Below are positions 7,148 to 15,812 of a stretch of 34,540 nucleotides of DNA, piece after piece. A program made the translations under genes and the position numbers. The notes beneath the pieces were generated by a model, which ran no database searches, was not told the DNA's origin, and saw nothing but the letters and a program-made list of their open reading frames with translations. Each line of letters begins with the position of its first letter. The first letter of the stretch is position 1. This stretch comes from DAOMOP01 sp035444405 (GTDB taxonomy: Bacteria; Pseudomonadota; Gammaproteobacteria; Burkholderiales; Rhodocyclaceae). The DNA lies in contig DAOMOP010000017.1 of NCBI GenBank assembly GCA_035444405.1, positions 1 to 34,540 of the forward strand, written 5' to 3'.

Positions 7148-8994
7148 GCCGCCGCGGTCAGCGGTGGTGCCGGGCAGTCCACGGCCTGGCACACCGCGCG
7201 CAGCAGTTCGGCCTCGGTCGCCGTGACCTTGCCGTCGTGCGTCACGGCGGCCGCGCAGGCCTCCACCAGCTTGCCGCGGAATGCCGCCGGTGTCGCCGCG
7301 AGGTGGGCGAGGATGCGGTCGAGCTCGCCGATCGTCACGCGCTGCGCCGTCGCGTCGAGCGTCCACGGCCCGTCGACCGGCGCGGCCGCGCTCCCCGCGG
7401 CAAACGCGGCCTCGGCCGCCTCGGTGGTCGTGTTGCCGGCACGTGCGAGCAGTGCGAGCAGGGCGGCCGTATCCGACTTCAGCGTCTTCAGCGACACGTG
7501 CACGCCGGGGCGTCGGAGCGTGGCGGGGCGCAGCGTCGCGCGCAGCAGCCGGCGCAGCACGTACTCGAAGATCGAGGTGCGCCGATCGGCTTCGATCAGG
7601 CGGTCGACGGTCTCGAGCAGTTGGCCGCGTGCCTCGTCGGACAGCTCGGCCAGCGTCGGCAGGGCCAGATCCAGCAGCGGCAGTCGCAGGCCGGGCTCGC
7701 TCGCGTGCAGCCAGTCGGCGTGTCGTGTGGTCTGCTCGCGCGTCGTTTCGCCGTGGCGGGCGGCGATCTCGGCGAGCTGGCCCGCGCGCTGCGCCGGCTG
7801 CGGTGACAGCAGCAGCGCGAACACGACGGCACGTGCGCCGCCGCTCTGGTGCACGGCGTCGGCGACCGTCTGCGGGAGTGTCTCGAGCATCGCATGGCTC
7901 GCTTCGACGTGCACGGGCAGGACGTTGCCGACCGATTTCGCGAACGCTGCCGGCGAGATTGCGAAGGTGTCGGCCGCCGCCGGCGCTGCCTCGGCGGCGA
8001 TGTCCGCGGGTTCGGCGGGTTCGGGCCGGGCACGCCGGCCCTCGATGCGCCGGAGGCGCTCGGTGATCGGCGGATGCGTCGCGAGCAGGCGAGAGAAGCG
8101 GGCGCTGCTGCCGAAGAACATGTGGCTCGCTTCTTCTGCGCGCGGGTGGTGCACCCGCGAGCCGATGCCGGCAATGCGCCGCAGAGCGCCGGCGATGCCC
8201 GCAGGATTGCGGGTGAACTGCACGGCCGCGGCATCGGCGAGAAATTCGCGCTGGCGCGACACCGCGGCCTTGATGAGCTTGCCGAACAGCACCCCGAGGT
8301 AGCCGAGCACGACCAGCGCGAGACCGCCGAGCAATAGCGGGGCTCCTCCCTTGTCCGAACCGCGGGCGCCGCGCAGCATCACGCGGCCGGCCAGCGTCAG
8401 CAGCAGGATGCCGTGCAGCACGCCGATCAGGCGCAGGTTCAGGCGCATGTCGCCGTTCAGGATGTGGCTGAACTCGTGTGCGACGACACCTTGCAGCTCG
8501 TCACGCGAGAGCTGCTCGAGCGTGCCGCGCGTGACGGCGACGACGCCGTCGGCGGGACTCGTCCCGGCCGCGAACGCGTTGATGCCTTGTTCGGCATCGA
8601 GCACATAGACTTGCGGCGCCGGGATGCCGGAGGCGATCGCCATCTCGTCGACGACGTTCACGAGCCGGCGCTCGAGCGGATCGGCGCTCGCGCGTGTCAC
8701 CCGCCGGCCACCGAGCTCCTCGGCGATCGTCGCACCGCCGTTGCGCGCGAGCTGCATCGTCTTCCATCCCGAGCCGAGCAGGATCACGCCGCCGACGGCT
8801 GCGGCGGTGGTCGCGAACAGCAGCGGATCCCACAGCGCGGCCGGCACCAAGCGCGCATCGTCCGCGCCCATCGTCAGTGCGATGACGACGGCGAGATAGA
8901 CGGTCGCGACGATGCCGGCGACGGCGAGCGCGAACCAGACGAGCAGCAGGCGGCTGTTGCGGCGGGCGTGGTCCTGGGCGGCGAAGAAATCCAT
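7132..8994 (-). CDS. M48-family membrane zinc metalloprotease with long C-terminal extension
   Basis: A 620-residue integral membrane protease. Two N-terminal transmembrane segments (about 18-42 and 57-75) precede the M48 catalytic domain with the zinc motif HEFSH (173-177) and the downstream glutamate in REFLAD; two further membrane segments lie between them (about 189-204 and 222-243). The C-terminal half (about 330-620) is not part of the core HtpX/M48 domain; it is Ala-rich and ends in a TerB-like segment (KLVEACAAAVTHDGKVTATEAELLRAV). The protein is therefore about twice the size of HtpX. It follows lemA by 25 bp, a frequent pairing of a LemA anchor with an M48 protease, probably in membrane-protein quality control. 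Its last 16 bp overlap the convergent cytochrome gene. Confidence 0.91.
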   Translation of the reverse strand: MDFFAAQDHARRNSRLLLVWFALAVAGIVATVYLAVVIALTMGADDARLVPAALWDPLLFATTAAAVGGVILLGSGWKTMQLARNGGATIAEELGGRRVTRASADPLERRLVNVVDEMAIASGIPAPQVYVLDAEQGINAFAAGTSPADGVVAVTRGTLEQLSRDELQGVVAHEFSHILNGDMRLNLRLIGVLHGILLLTLAGRVMLRGARGSDKGGAPLLLGGLALVVLGYLGVLFGKLIKAAVSRQREFLADAAAVQFTRNPAGIAGALRRIAGIGSRVHHPRAEEASHMFFGSSARFSRLLATHPPITERLRRIEGRRARPEPAEPADIAAEAAPAAADTFAISPAAFAKSVGNVLPVHVEASHAMLETLPQTVADAVHQSGGARAVVFALLLSPQPAQRAGQLAEIAARHGETTREQTTRHADWLHASEPGLRLPLLDLALPTLAELSDEARGQLLETVDRLIEADRRTSIFEYVLRRLLRATLRPATLRRPGVHVSLKTLKSDTAALLALLARAGNTTTEAAEAAFAAGSAAAPVDGPWTLDATAQRVTIGELDRILAHLAATPAAFRGKLVEACAAAVTHDGKVTATEAELLRAVCQAVDCPAPPLTAAAQRFR

Positions 8995-9019
8995 GCCGGT
9001 TCGCCTGCGGTGACCGTGC

Positions 9020-9610
9020 TCAGGACGTGAAGCTGACCTTCACCGGCGCGCGCGCCGCGGTGTCTTCCATCTGCCACTGCTCGGCCGGGCGGAAGCCGAA
9101 ATTGTTCGCGATCAGCGCGTCGGGGAAGGATTCGCGCTTGATGTTGTAGCCGGTCACCGCGTCGTTGTAGGCCTGGCGCGCGAAGGCGATGCGGTTCTCG
9201 GTGCTTGCGAGCTCTTCCTGCAGCAGCGCCATGTTCTGGTTCGCCTTGAGGTCGGGATAGGCCTCGGCGAGCGCGAAGAAGCGCGTCAGCACACCCCCGA
9301 GCGCCGCCTCGGCGCCCATCAGCTCGCGCATCGCGGCCGGGTCGGCCGGGTCGCCTTCGGCGCGCGTGGCGGCGGCCTTGGCGGTGTTGCGCGCCTCGAT
9401 GACGGCTTCGAGCGTGTCGCGCTCGTGCTGCATGTAGCCCTTGGCGGTTTCGACCAGGTTCGGGATCAGGTCGTAGCGGCGCTGCAGCTGTACGTCGATC
9501 TGTGAAAACGCGTTCTTCACGCGGTTGCGCAAGCCGACGAGGCCGTTGTAGATGGCGACGAGGTACACGGCGAGGGCGACGATCAGGCCGATCACGATCC
9601 AGGTTGTCAT
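9020..9610 (-). CDS. lemA: LemA-family membrane protein
   Basis: A 196-residue LemA protein: one N-terminal membrane segment (about 3-23) and a helical bundle with the family motifs YNGLVGLRNRVKNAFSQIDVQLQRRYDLIPNLVETAKGY and AYPDLKANQNMALLQEEL. LemA proteins are anchored in the inner membrane with a helical domain outside it; the function is poorly defined. The ATG at 9610 has GGAG 9 nt upstream. The 25-bp gap to the M48 protease gene indicates an operon. Confidence 0.94.
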   Translation of the reverse strand: MTTWIVIGLIVALAVYLVAIYNGLVGLRNRVKNAFSQIDVQLQRRYDLIPNLVETAKGYMQHERDTLEAVIEARNTAKAAATRAEGDPADPAAMRELMGAEAALGGVLTRFFALAEAYPDLKANQNMALLQEELASTENRIAFARQAYNDAVTGYNIKRESFPDALIANNFGFRPAEQWQMEDTAARAPVKVSFTS

Positions 9611-9805
9611 GTCCGCAAGCTCCACGGGCGCGTTTCGAAGCCTGCATGCTAACCCGGAAAAAGGATGCGTGGATATGTCGCGTGCGTTGAATGAGGCGCC
9701 TGCGGCCGGCACGGCGCGCAGAGCGCCGGAGTCCCAGAGACGTCCGTGGCCCGCCCAGGGAGCCGCGGCTTCGGTGGCGCGCCGGCCGTGCGCCGCCGAT
9801 GTGTT

Positions 9806-10237
9806 TCAGTCCGCGGTGGCGCGCCGCAGCACGCACTCGACGTAGGCCGCGCCGTCGGGCGGCGTGCCGCTGCGCTGGGCATTGAAGAGCGTCTCGCCCA
9901 GGCACTCGAGCACGTCGTGCAGCGCGTCGTGGCGATTGCCGCGACGCAGCTGGCAGCGCTTGAAGGCGGTGGCCAGCCCGGGGGGCTGGTCGATCGAGAG
10001 CTGCTCCTCGATCGCCAGGTGCAGCGCGAGGTGCAGGAACGGGTTGACCTGTCCGGCCTCGGGCGGGAAGTCGCGCTCGAGTGCCGACGGGTCTTCGAGC
10101 ACGCCGTGGTACTCGGGATGCAGCGCGATGATGTCGGCCGCGATGTGCTCGAGCGGCGTCAGCACCTCGCCGGCGACGCGCTTTTTCCATGTCGCGATGA
10201 AGAAGTTGCGGGCCTGCTCACGGGAGGGGTCGAACAT
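9806..10237 (-). CDS. DUF1841 family protein
   Basis: A 143-residue soluble protein matching the DUF1841 family seen mainly in beta- and gammaproteobacteria: MFDPSREQARNFF at the start, then NPFLHLALHLAIEEQLSIDQPPG (about 64-86) and HDALHDVLECLGETLF (about 101-116). The many conserved His/Glu residues could bind metal, but no function is established. The start at 10237 is where family homology begins. It lies 58 bp after nth on the same strand, so it may be the last gene of the rnf-nth transcript. The 195 bp between it and lemA hold no gene. Confidence 0.88.
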   Translation of the reverse strand: MFDPSREQARNFFIATWKKRVAGEVLTPLEHIAADIIALHPEYHGVLEDPSALERDFPPEAGQVNPFLHLALHLAIEEQLSIDQPPGLATAFKRCQLRRGNRHDALHDVLECLGETLFNAQRSGTPPDGAAYVECVLRRATAD

Positions 10238-10295
10238 CGGGGTCAGCCTGTCGGGTTCGTGGCGTCGGCGTGACACGCACGGGCGGTGGGGGCGG

Positions 10296-10928
10296 TCACG
10301 CCGTCTTGTCGCGGAATTGGCACAGGTCGCGCACGATGCACGTGCCGCAGGCCGGCCGGCGTGCCGTGCACACGTAACGGCCGTGCAGGATCAGCCAGTG
10401 GTGCGCGTCCTTGAGGTATTCCTTCGGGATGCGGCGCATCAGCGCCTGCTCGACCGCGACGACATCCTTGCCGGGCGCCAGCCCGGTGCGGTTGGCGAGC
10501 CGGAAGATGTGCGTGTCGACGGCGATCACCGGATCGCCGAACACGGTGTTGAGCACGACGTTGGCGGTCTTGCGGCCGACGCCGGGCAGCGCCTCGAGGG
10601 CGGCGCGATCGTGCGGCACCTCGCCGCCGTGGCGCTCGAGCAGCATGCGCGACAGCGCCACGGTGTTCTTGGCCTTGTTGCGGTACAGGCCGATGGTCCG
10701 GATGTGTCCGGCCACGCCGTCCTCGCCGAGGCTCACCATCGCCTCGGGGGTCGGTGCCGCGGCGAAGAGCTCGCGGGTAGCGAGATTGACGCTCTTGTCG
10801 GTGGCCTGCGCGGACAGCACGACCGCGACCAGCAGTTGGTACGGGGTCGCGTACTCGAGCTCGGTGGTCGGGTGCGGATCGTGTTCGGCGAGGCGGCGGA
10901 AGAACTCGCGGATCGCCTCGCGCTTCAT
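10296..10928 (-). CDS. nth: Endonuclease III (DNA glycosylase/AP lyase)
   Basis: A 210-residue base-excision repair enzyme removing oxidised pyrimidines. The helix-hairpin-helix motif LPGVGRKTA contains the catalytic lysine K120, and the catalytic aspartate is D138 in AVDTH, the same numbering as the E. coli enzyme. The C-terminal 4Fe-4S ligands are in the standard C-x6-C-x2-C-x5-C arrangement (CTARRPACGTCIVRDLC). The start is 5 bp after the rnfE stop, making nth the distal gene of the rnf operon, as in E. coli and many proteobacteria. Confidence 0.97.
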   Translation of the reverse strand: MKREAIREFFRRLAEHDPHPTTELEYATPYQLLVAVVLSAQATDKSVNLATRELFAAAPTPEAMVSLGEDGVAGHIRTIGLYRNKAKNTVALSRMLLERHGGEVPHDRAALEALPGVGRKTANVVLNTVFGDPVIAVDTHIFRLANRTGLAPGKDVVAVEQALMRRIPKEYLKDAHHWLILHGRYVCTARRPACGTCIVRDLCQFRDKTA

Positions 10929-10933
10929 CGTCG

Positions 10934-11632
10934 TCACGGATTCGCGGGCGTGGGCTGGGTTTCGGCCGGTGCGGGCTTCGGACGTGCCTGTGCGCGCGCC
11001 GTGGCGCGCGCGTTGATCCAGTTGAACAGCGCGATCAGGCAGCCGAGGGCGAAGAACGCGCCGGGAGGCAGCAGCGCGAGCAGGAACTCCGGATAGCCTT
11101 CGCCGAACACGCGCACCGGCGACAGGCCCGGAACGACCATGTCGATGCCGGTAAACAGCATGCCGCTGCCGACGAGCTCGCGCACGCCGCCGAGCACCGC
11201 CAGCACCCACACCAGGCCGAGCCCCATCATCAGGCCGTCGATGGTCGACGACACCGGATCGTTCTTCGCCGCGTAGGCTTCGACGCGGGCGAGCACGATG
11301 CAGTTGGTGACGATCAGCGGGATGAAGATGCCGAGCACCAGGTAGAGCTCGTGCAGCCAGGCGTTGAAGCTGAGGTCGACCATCGTCACCAGCGCGGCGA
11401 TCACGAGAATGAACACCGGGATGCGGATCTCGTACGGAATGAAGTTGCGCAGTGACGCGATCGCGAGGTTCGCGACCGACATCACCAGGATCGTCGCCAG
11501 GCCGAGGCTGACGGCATTGACCATGCTGGTGCTGACCGCGAGGATCGGGCACAGGCCGAGCAGTTGCACCAGCCCCGGGTTCTGTTTCCACAGGCCGTTC
11601 CAGGCGGTCTCACGAAAGCGCTGCAGTTGCAT
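10934..11632 (-). CDS. rnfE: Rnf electron transport complex subunit RnfE
   Basis: A 232-residue integral membrane subunit of the Rnf complex (ferredoxin:NAD+ oxidoreductase coupled to ion translocation). It has about six membrane segments and the signatures NPGLVQLLGLCPILAVS (about 18-34) and IPLIVTNCIVLARVEAYA, with the paired cysteines (C28 and the C of TNC) that are thought to bind an intramembrane FeS cluster shared with RnfA. The C-terminus is extended by a Pro/Ala-rich tail. It lies 17 bp after rnfG and 5 bp before nth. Confidence 0.95.
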   Translation of the reverse strand: MQLQRFRETAWNGLWKQNPGLVQLLGLCPILAVSTSMVNAVSLGLATILVMSVANLAIASLRNFIPYEIRIPVFILVIAALVTMVDLSFNAWLHELYLVLGIFIPLIVTNCIVLARVEAYAAKNDPVSSTIDGLMMGLGLVWVLAVLGGVRELVGSGMLFTGIDMVVPGLSPVRVFGEGYPEFLLALLPPGAFFALGCLIALFNWINARATARAQARPKPAPAETQPTPANP

Positions 11633-11649
11633 GTCGACGCCTCCTCGGT

Positions 11650-12312
11650 TCAGAAGCGCGTGCCGGCTTCGGCGTCGAACAGCGCCTCGCGGTGTTCGAC
11701 GGCAAAGGCGAGGGCACGCCCGGTTGCGTTGGTGACGGCGCGCGCGCTGATCGTCGCGCCGACGCGGTACTCGAAGGCGCCGCCGTCGCGGCGCACCTGC
11801 CATTTGTCCGCGGCGACGTCGGCGAAGGACAGGCCGGTGAACTGCGTGATCCACGGGCGCTCCTTGTTGCGGTCCTTGCGCGGATCGATGTAGTCGCCCA
11901 GGCCCGGCGTCTCCGAGTGTGCGGTCGCGCGCACGCCGCTGATGCGCCCGTCGGCATCGACCGCGACGGCGAGCCGGATGCGCCCGCCGTAGCCGTCCGG
12001 AGCGGCGGCTTCGAGCACGAGTGCGGCCGGCGTGCCGTCGCGACGTGCGCGATAGACGCGCCCGCCGCGGTCGAGGCCGAGCTCGGGCGTCGGGCCGAGC
12101 TCGACGTAGTCGTCGAGCAGCGCGTTGTCGTAGCTTTCGGGCGGCAGCACCTCGTCGATCAGGCGCATGCGCTCGGCCAGCTCGGACGCCTCGATGGCCG
12201 GGCGCGTGACGCGGTAGGTGGTCGACATCATCGCCGTGAACACGACCGTGAACACCATCATGATGCCGGCGGTGCGGAGCGAGGTGCGCATGGCGGTGTA
12301 GCGCTCGCTCAT
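11650..12312 (-). CDS. rnfG: Rnf electron transport complex subunit RnfG (covalent FMN subunit)
   Basis: A 220-residue subunit with one N-terminal membrane helix (about 12-32) and a periplasmic flavin domain. GATIS (185-189), followed by ARAV, matches the ApbE-dependent covalent FMN attachment motif; the residue before GAT is Val instead of the more usual Ser/Thr. The SETPGLG segment (133-139) is also conserved in RnfG/NqrC. The start overlaps the rnfD stop by 4 bp (ATGA). Confidence 0.94.
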   Translation of the reverse strand: MSERYTAMRTSLRTAGIMMVFTVVFTAMMSTTYRVTRPAIEASELAERMRLIDEVLPPESYDNALLDDYVELGPTPELGLDRGGRVYRARRDGTPAALVLEAAAPDGYGGRIRLAVAVDADGRISGVRATAHSETPGLGDYIDPRKDRNKERPWITQFTGLSFADVAADKWQVRRDGGAFEYRVGATISARAVTNATGRALAFAVEHREALFDAEAGTRF

Positions 12313-13316
12313 ATCTGCCTCCCGCGACCCTGTCCGAACACGCGCGGTTGCGTCTTCATGTCGATCAGTGGCACGCACATGTTCATCAGCAGCACCGCGA
12401 AGGCGATGCCCTCCGGGAAGGCACCGAACGCCCGGATCAGGTAGGCGAGCACGCCGACGCCGGCGGCGAAGAGCAGCTTGCCGCGTGGCGTGGTCGCCCC
12501 GGTGACCGGATCGGTGACGATGAAAAAGGCCGCGAGCATCGCCCCGCCGCTCGCCAGGTGGAACAGCGGCGAGGCGAACTGTGTCGGGCTGGCGATCCAG
12601 AACGCGCCCGCGATGCCGGCCAGCGCCGTCAGGAACGCCAACGGCATGTGCCAGGTGATGACGCCGCGAGCGAGCAGGAACAGGCCGCCGGCGAGATAGC
12701 CGACTGCGAGCCATTCCCAGCCGCGCCCGCCGAATTGCCCGAACGCGTCGGCCTGCAGCACCGCATCGACGGTCGCCCCGGTCGCCCGCATGCCCGTGCG
12801 CATCGCATCGAGCGCGGTCGCGCCGGTGATCGCGTCGAGGTCGCGCGCGCCGCCGAGAATCAGCGCGAGCTGCGTGTCGAAGTCGAGCCCGCCGGCCGGC
12901 GGCCACTGCGACATCAGCGACGGATAGGCGACGATCATCGCGCAGTAGGCGACCATGGCCGGGTTGAACGGATTCTGGCCGAGCCCGCCATAGAGGTGCT
13001 TGACCGCGACGATCGCGATCAGCACCGCGACCATCGTGAGCCACCACGGCACGATCGGCGGAAAGCACAGCACCACCAGCCATGCGGTGACGATCGCCGA
13101 CAGGTCGGCGACCGCCGTGCCGACCGGGCGGCCGCGCAGCTTCAGGACCAGCGCCTCGGCGAGCACCGCGGTGACGGTCGCGATCGTCAGGTTGACGAGG
13201 ATACCGGCGCCCACCTGCCAGACGTATGCGGCGATGCCCGGCGTCAGCGCGAGCAGCACCGTGAGCATCACGCGCTGCACGCTTGCGGGCTTGTGAATGT
13301 AGGGCGAATGGATCAT
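12309..13316 (-). CDS. rnfD: Rnf electron transport complex subunit RnfD
   Basis: A 335-residue polytopic membrane subunit related to NqrB. The N-terminal SPYIHKPASVQRVMLTVL and HLYGGLGQNPFNPAMVAY motifs are typical. TGAT at 164-167 (AITGATALDAMR) matches the covalent FMN site of RnfD/NqrB, and DPVTGATTPRGK near the C-terminal side is a second conserved signature. The start is taken at MIHSPYIHK. The gene overlaps rnfG by 4 bp and follows rnfC after a 73-bp gap. Confidence 0.95.
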   Translation of the reverse strand: MIHSPYIHKPASVQRVMLTVLLALTPGIAAYVWQVGAGILVNLTIATVTAVLAEALVLKLRGRPVGTAVADLSAIVTAWLVVLCFPPIVPWWLTMVAVLIAIVAVKHLYGGLGQNPFNPAMVAYCAMIVAYPSLMSQWPPAGGLDFDTQLALILGGARDLDAITGATALDAMRTGMRATGATVDAVLQADAFGQFGGRGWEWLAVGYLAGGLFLLARGVITWHMPLAFLTALAGIAGAFWIASPTQFASPLFHLASGGAMLAAFFIVTDPVTGATTPRGKLLFAAGVGVLAYLIRAFGAFPEGIAFAVLLMNMCVPLIDMKTQPRVFGQGRGRQI

Positions 13317-13389
13317 GTCGTCGCTCGGACGCGAGGCACGTGGATGGCCATGCCGTTCGATCGGCGACGGGCCGGGGGCGTCGGGGAGA

Positions 13390-15117
13390 TCACGGCTGTT
13401 CCTGGTCGGTGGTCGGACGGGCGGGGCGGGCCTGCGGCGCGCCCGCTGCGGACGGCGCCAGCGGTGCGATGGCGCTACCGTCTTTACTGCCCGAGTGGCG
13501 TCGCGCATCGATCTCGGCGATCTCGGCCTCGACGTCCGGGCTCAGGTTTTCGGTGTTTTTCGGTTTGGCGGCGGACTTCTGCTGCTTCGCGCGGGCGAGC
13601 GCGGCGGCGATCAGCGCCTTCTTCGGGTCGTCGTCGGCCGGCATCGCGGCGGCTTCGCCTTCCGGCGCCGGTTTGGCTGCGAGCTTGGCCTTGGTTTCGG
13701 CCGCCTTCGCCGCCAGCCGCGCTGCCTTCTCGGCCTTTTCGCGCTCGAGCCGGTAGTTGCGGAATTCGAAGCGGTCGCGCGCCTGGTTGGCAGCGCGCGT
13801 CTCGCGCTCGCGCTCCCAGATCTCGCTCTTGGCGAAGCGGAAGTAGTCGACCAGCGGAATGTGCGACGGACACACGAAGGCGCAGGCGCCGCATTCGATG
13901 CAGTCGAACAGGTGGTATTCCTGCGCCTTGCCGAAGTTTCGCGAGCGCGAGAACCAGTACAGCTCGAGCGGCTGCAGCTCGGCCGGGCAGGCACGCGCGC
14001 AGGCGCCGCAGCGGATGCACGGCAGCTCGGGCTGCGGTGGCGGAATCAGCGCCGGCGAGGCGGCGATCACGCAATTGCTGCCCTTGAGCAGCGGCACCGA
14101 CAGATCGGGCAGTGCGAGGCCCATCATCGGGCCGCCGAGAATGTAGCGATCGGTGCCCGGCAGCGGTTCGGCGAGTGCGATCAGATCCTCGAGCGGCGTG
14201 CCGATCAGCGCCTCGTAGTTGCCGGGATGGCGCACGTTGCCGGTCAGCGTGACGATGCGCGAGACGATGGGCTCGCCGAAGCGCAGCGCGCGAAACACCG
14301 CGTGCGCGGTGCCGACGTTGAAGCACTGCACGCCGTACTGGGTGCCGAGCTTGCCGTGCGGGATCTCGATGCCGGTCAGCACGCGGATGAGCTGTTTCTC
14401 GCCGCCGGCCGGGTATAGCGTCGGCACGGCCACGACCTCGACCGGCGTGTCGACGCGCGCGGCCGCCGCGCTCATCGCCGCGATCGCCTCGGGCTTGTTG
14501 TCCTCGATGCCGACCAGAATGCGACGCGCACCGAGCAGCTCGAACAGCACCGCCGCGCCGCCGATGATCGCATCGGCGCGCTCGCGCATCAGCCGGTCGT
14601 CGCAGGTGATCCACGGCTCGCACTCGGCGCCGTTGATGACCAGCGTCTCGATGCCGCTGCCGTCGCCGACCTTGATGTGGCTCGGGAACGCGGCGCCACC
14701 CATGCCGACGATGCCCGAGTCGCGCAGATAATCGAGCGTGGCCTGGCGTGCCGGGGCACGATGGACGAACGGGGCGCGTGCGATCCAGCGGTCCTCGCCG
14801 TCCGGCTCGATCACGATGCAGCGCGTCGGCAGCCCGGACGGATGGGCCATGGGATGGTCGGCGATGTCGACGACGGTACCGGAGGTCGGTGCATGCACGG
14901 CGGTGCCGAGCGTGCCTTCGGCCTCGCCGATGCACTCGCCCTTGAGCACTCGCTGTCCCGGTTCGACCCGGCAGCGCGCCGACGCACGCGCGTTCTGGCG
15001 CAGCGGCACGACCAGCCGCCGCGGCAGCGGTGCCGTCCGGATCGGGACGCCGGCCGATTCGGTCTTGTGGGATTCGGGCTTGACCCCGCCGTGGAAACTG
15101 AACAGCCGCCTGATCAT
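13390..15117 (-). CDS. rnfC: Rnf electron transport complex subunit RnfC
   Basis: A 575-residue peripheral subunit, the presumed NADH/FMN-binding and FeS module. The N-terminal barrel-sandwich domain (about 1-110) is followed by the nucleotide/FMN-binding region (GMGGAAFPSHIK at 139-150, INGAECEPWITCDDRLM). Two 4Fe-4S motifs follow: C367/C370/C373/C377 and C406/C409/C412/C416. After about residue 430 comes a Lys/Ala/Glu-rich, probably coiled or disordered tail of about 140 residues, a region variable in length among proteobacterial RnfC proteins. The start overlaps the rnfB stop by 4 bp (ATGA). Confidence 0.96.
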   Translation of the reverse strand: MIRRLFSFHGGVKPESHKTESAGVPIRTAPLPRRLVVPLRQNARASARCRVEPGQRVLKGECIGEAEGTLGTAVHAPTSGTVVDIADHPMAHPSGLPTRCIVIEPDGEDRWIARAPFVHRAPARQATLDYLRDSGIVGMGGAAFPSHIKVGDGSGIETLVINGAECEPWITCDDRLMRERADAIIGGAAVLFELLGARRILVGIEDNKPEAIAAMSAAAARVDTPVEVVAVPTLYPAGGEKQLIRVLTGIEIPHGKLGTQYGVQCFNVGTAHAVFRALRFGEPIVSRIVTLTGNVRHPGNYEALIGTPLEDLIALAEPLPGTDRYILGGPMMGLALPDLSVPLLKGSNCVIAASPALIPPPQPELPCIRCGACARACPAELQPLELYWFSRSRNFGKAQEYHLFDCIECGACAFVCPSHIPLVDYFRFAKSEIWERERETRAANQARDRFEFRNYRLEREKAEKAARLAAKAAETKAKLAAKPAPEGEAAAMPADDDPKKALIAAALARAKQQKSAAKPKNTENLSPDVEAEIAEIDARRHSGSKDGSAIAPLAPSAAGAPQARPARPTTDQEQP

Positions 15118-15665
15118 GCCGCCTTCCTGATCTCGATCACCGGATACTTCCACTTCCAGTTCTCGACCGTCTGCGCAATCGGCTCCATCGTGATGCAATC
15201 GACCGGGCACGGCGCGACGCACAGCTCGCAGCCGGTGCACAACGGGTCGACGATGGTGTGCATCTGCTTGGCCGCCCCGACGATGGCATCGACCGGGCAG
15301 GCCTGCATGCACAGCGTGCAGCCGATGCACACGTCCTCGTCGATGAAGGCGACCGCCTTCGGCTTCTCGACGCCGTGCTCTTCCGAGAGCGGCTTGAACT
15401 CGCGCCCGAGCAGGTCGGCCAAGTGGCGGATGCCTTCCTCGCCGCCGGGCGGACACTGGTTGATGTCGGCCTCGCCGTTGGCGATCGCCTGCGCGTAGGG
15501 GCGGCAGCCCGGGTAGCCGCACTGGCCGCACTGCGTCTGCGGCAGGATGGCATCGATCTTGTCGACCAGCGGATCGCCTTCGACCTTGAAGCGGATCGAT
15601 GCCCAGCCCAGCGTGGCGCCGAGCACCACGGCGATGCCGGTCATGATGAGAAGGGCGGTCAGCAT
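15114..15665 (-). CDS. rnfB: Rnf electron transport complex subunit RnfB (ferredoxin-like)
   Basis: A 183-residue FeS subunit accepting electrons from ferredoxin. One N-terminal membrane helix (about 3-22) precedes the Fe-S domain with C46/C49/C54/C71 (TQCGQCGYPGC) and a two-cluster ferredoxin domain with C113/C116/C119/C123 and C143/C146/C149/C153. The length matches the short gammaproteobacterial-type RnfB. It starts 147 bp after the rnfA stop, the largest gap in the operon. Confidence 0.96.
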   Translation of the reverse strand: MLTALLIMTGIAVVLGATLGWASIRFKVEGDPLVDKIDAILPQTQCGQCGYPGCRPYAQAIANGEADINQCPPGGEEGIRHLADLLGREFKPLSEEHGVEKPKAVAFIDEDVCIGCTLCMQACPVDAIVGAAKQMHTIVDPLCTGCELCVAPCPVDCITMEPIAQTVENWKWKYPVIEIRKAA

Positions 15666-15812
15666 CGCGTCGGCAGGCGCTCCAGGCGCCGGGACGGTTG
15701 CACAAGCGCAGCGGCGGGGGTTCGCGCCATATCAGTCAAAGGTGAGTATGTTATGGATCAAAACGCTCATATCCGATTCAGGTGGTCGTCACGGGCTCTC
15801 GATAGCGGGTGA
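15666..15812 (-). other. 147-bp spacer between rnfA and rnfB
   Basis: No gene of known family is visible. Its rnfA-proximal half is AT-richer than its surroundings and contains TTTTGATCCATAAC on the minus strand (about 15750-15763), a half match to an FNR site. A 12-codon ATG...TGA frame and a 23-codon frame running into rnfB are present but have no support as genes. An internal promoter or an mRNA-processing site is possible. Confidence 0.3.
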
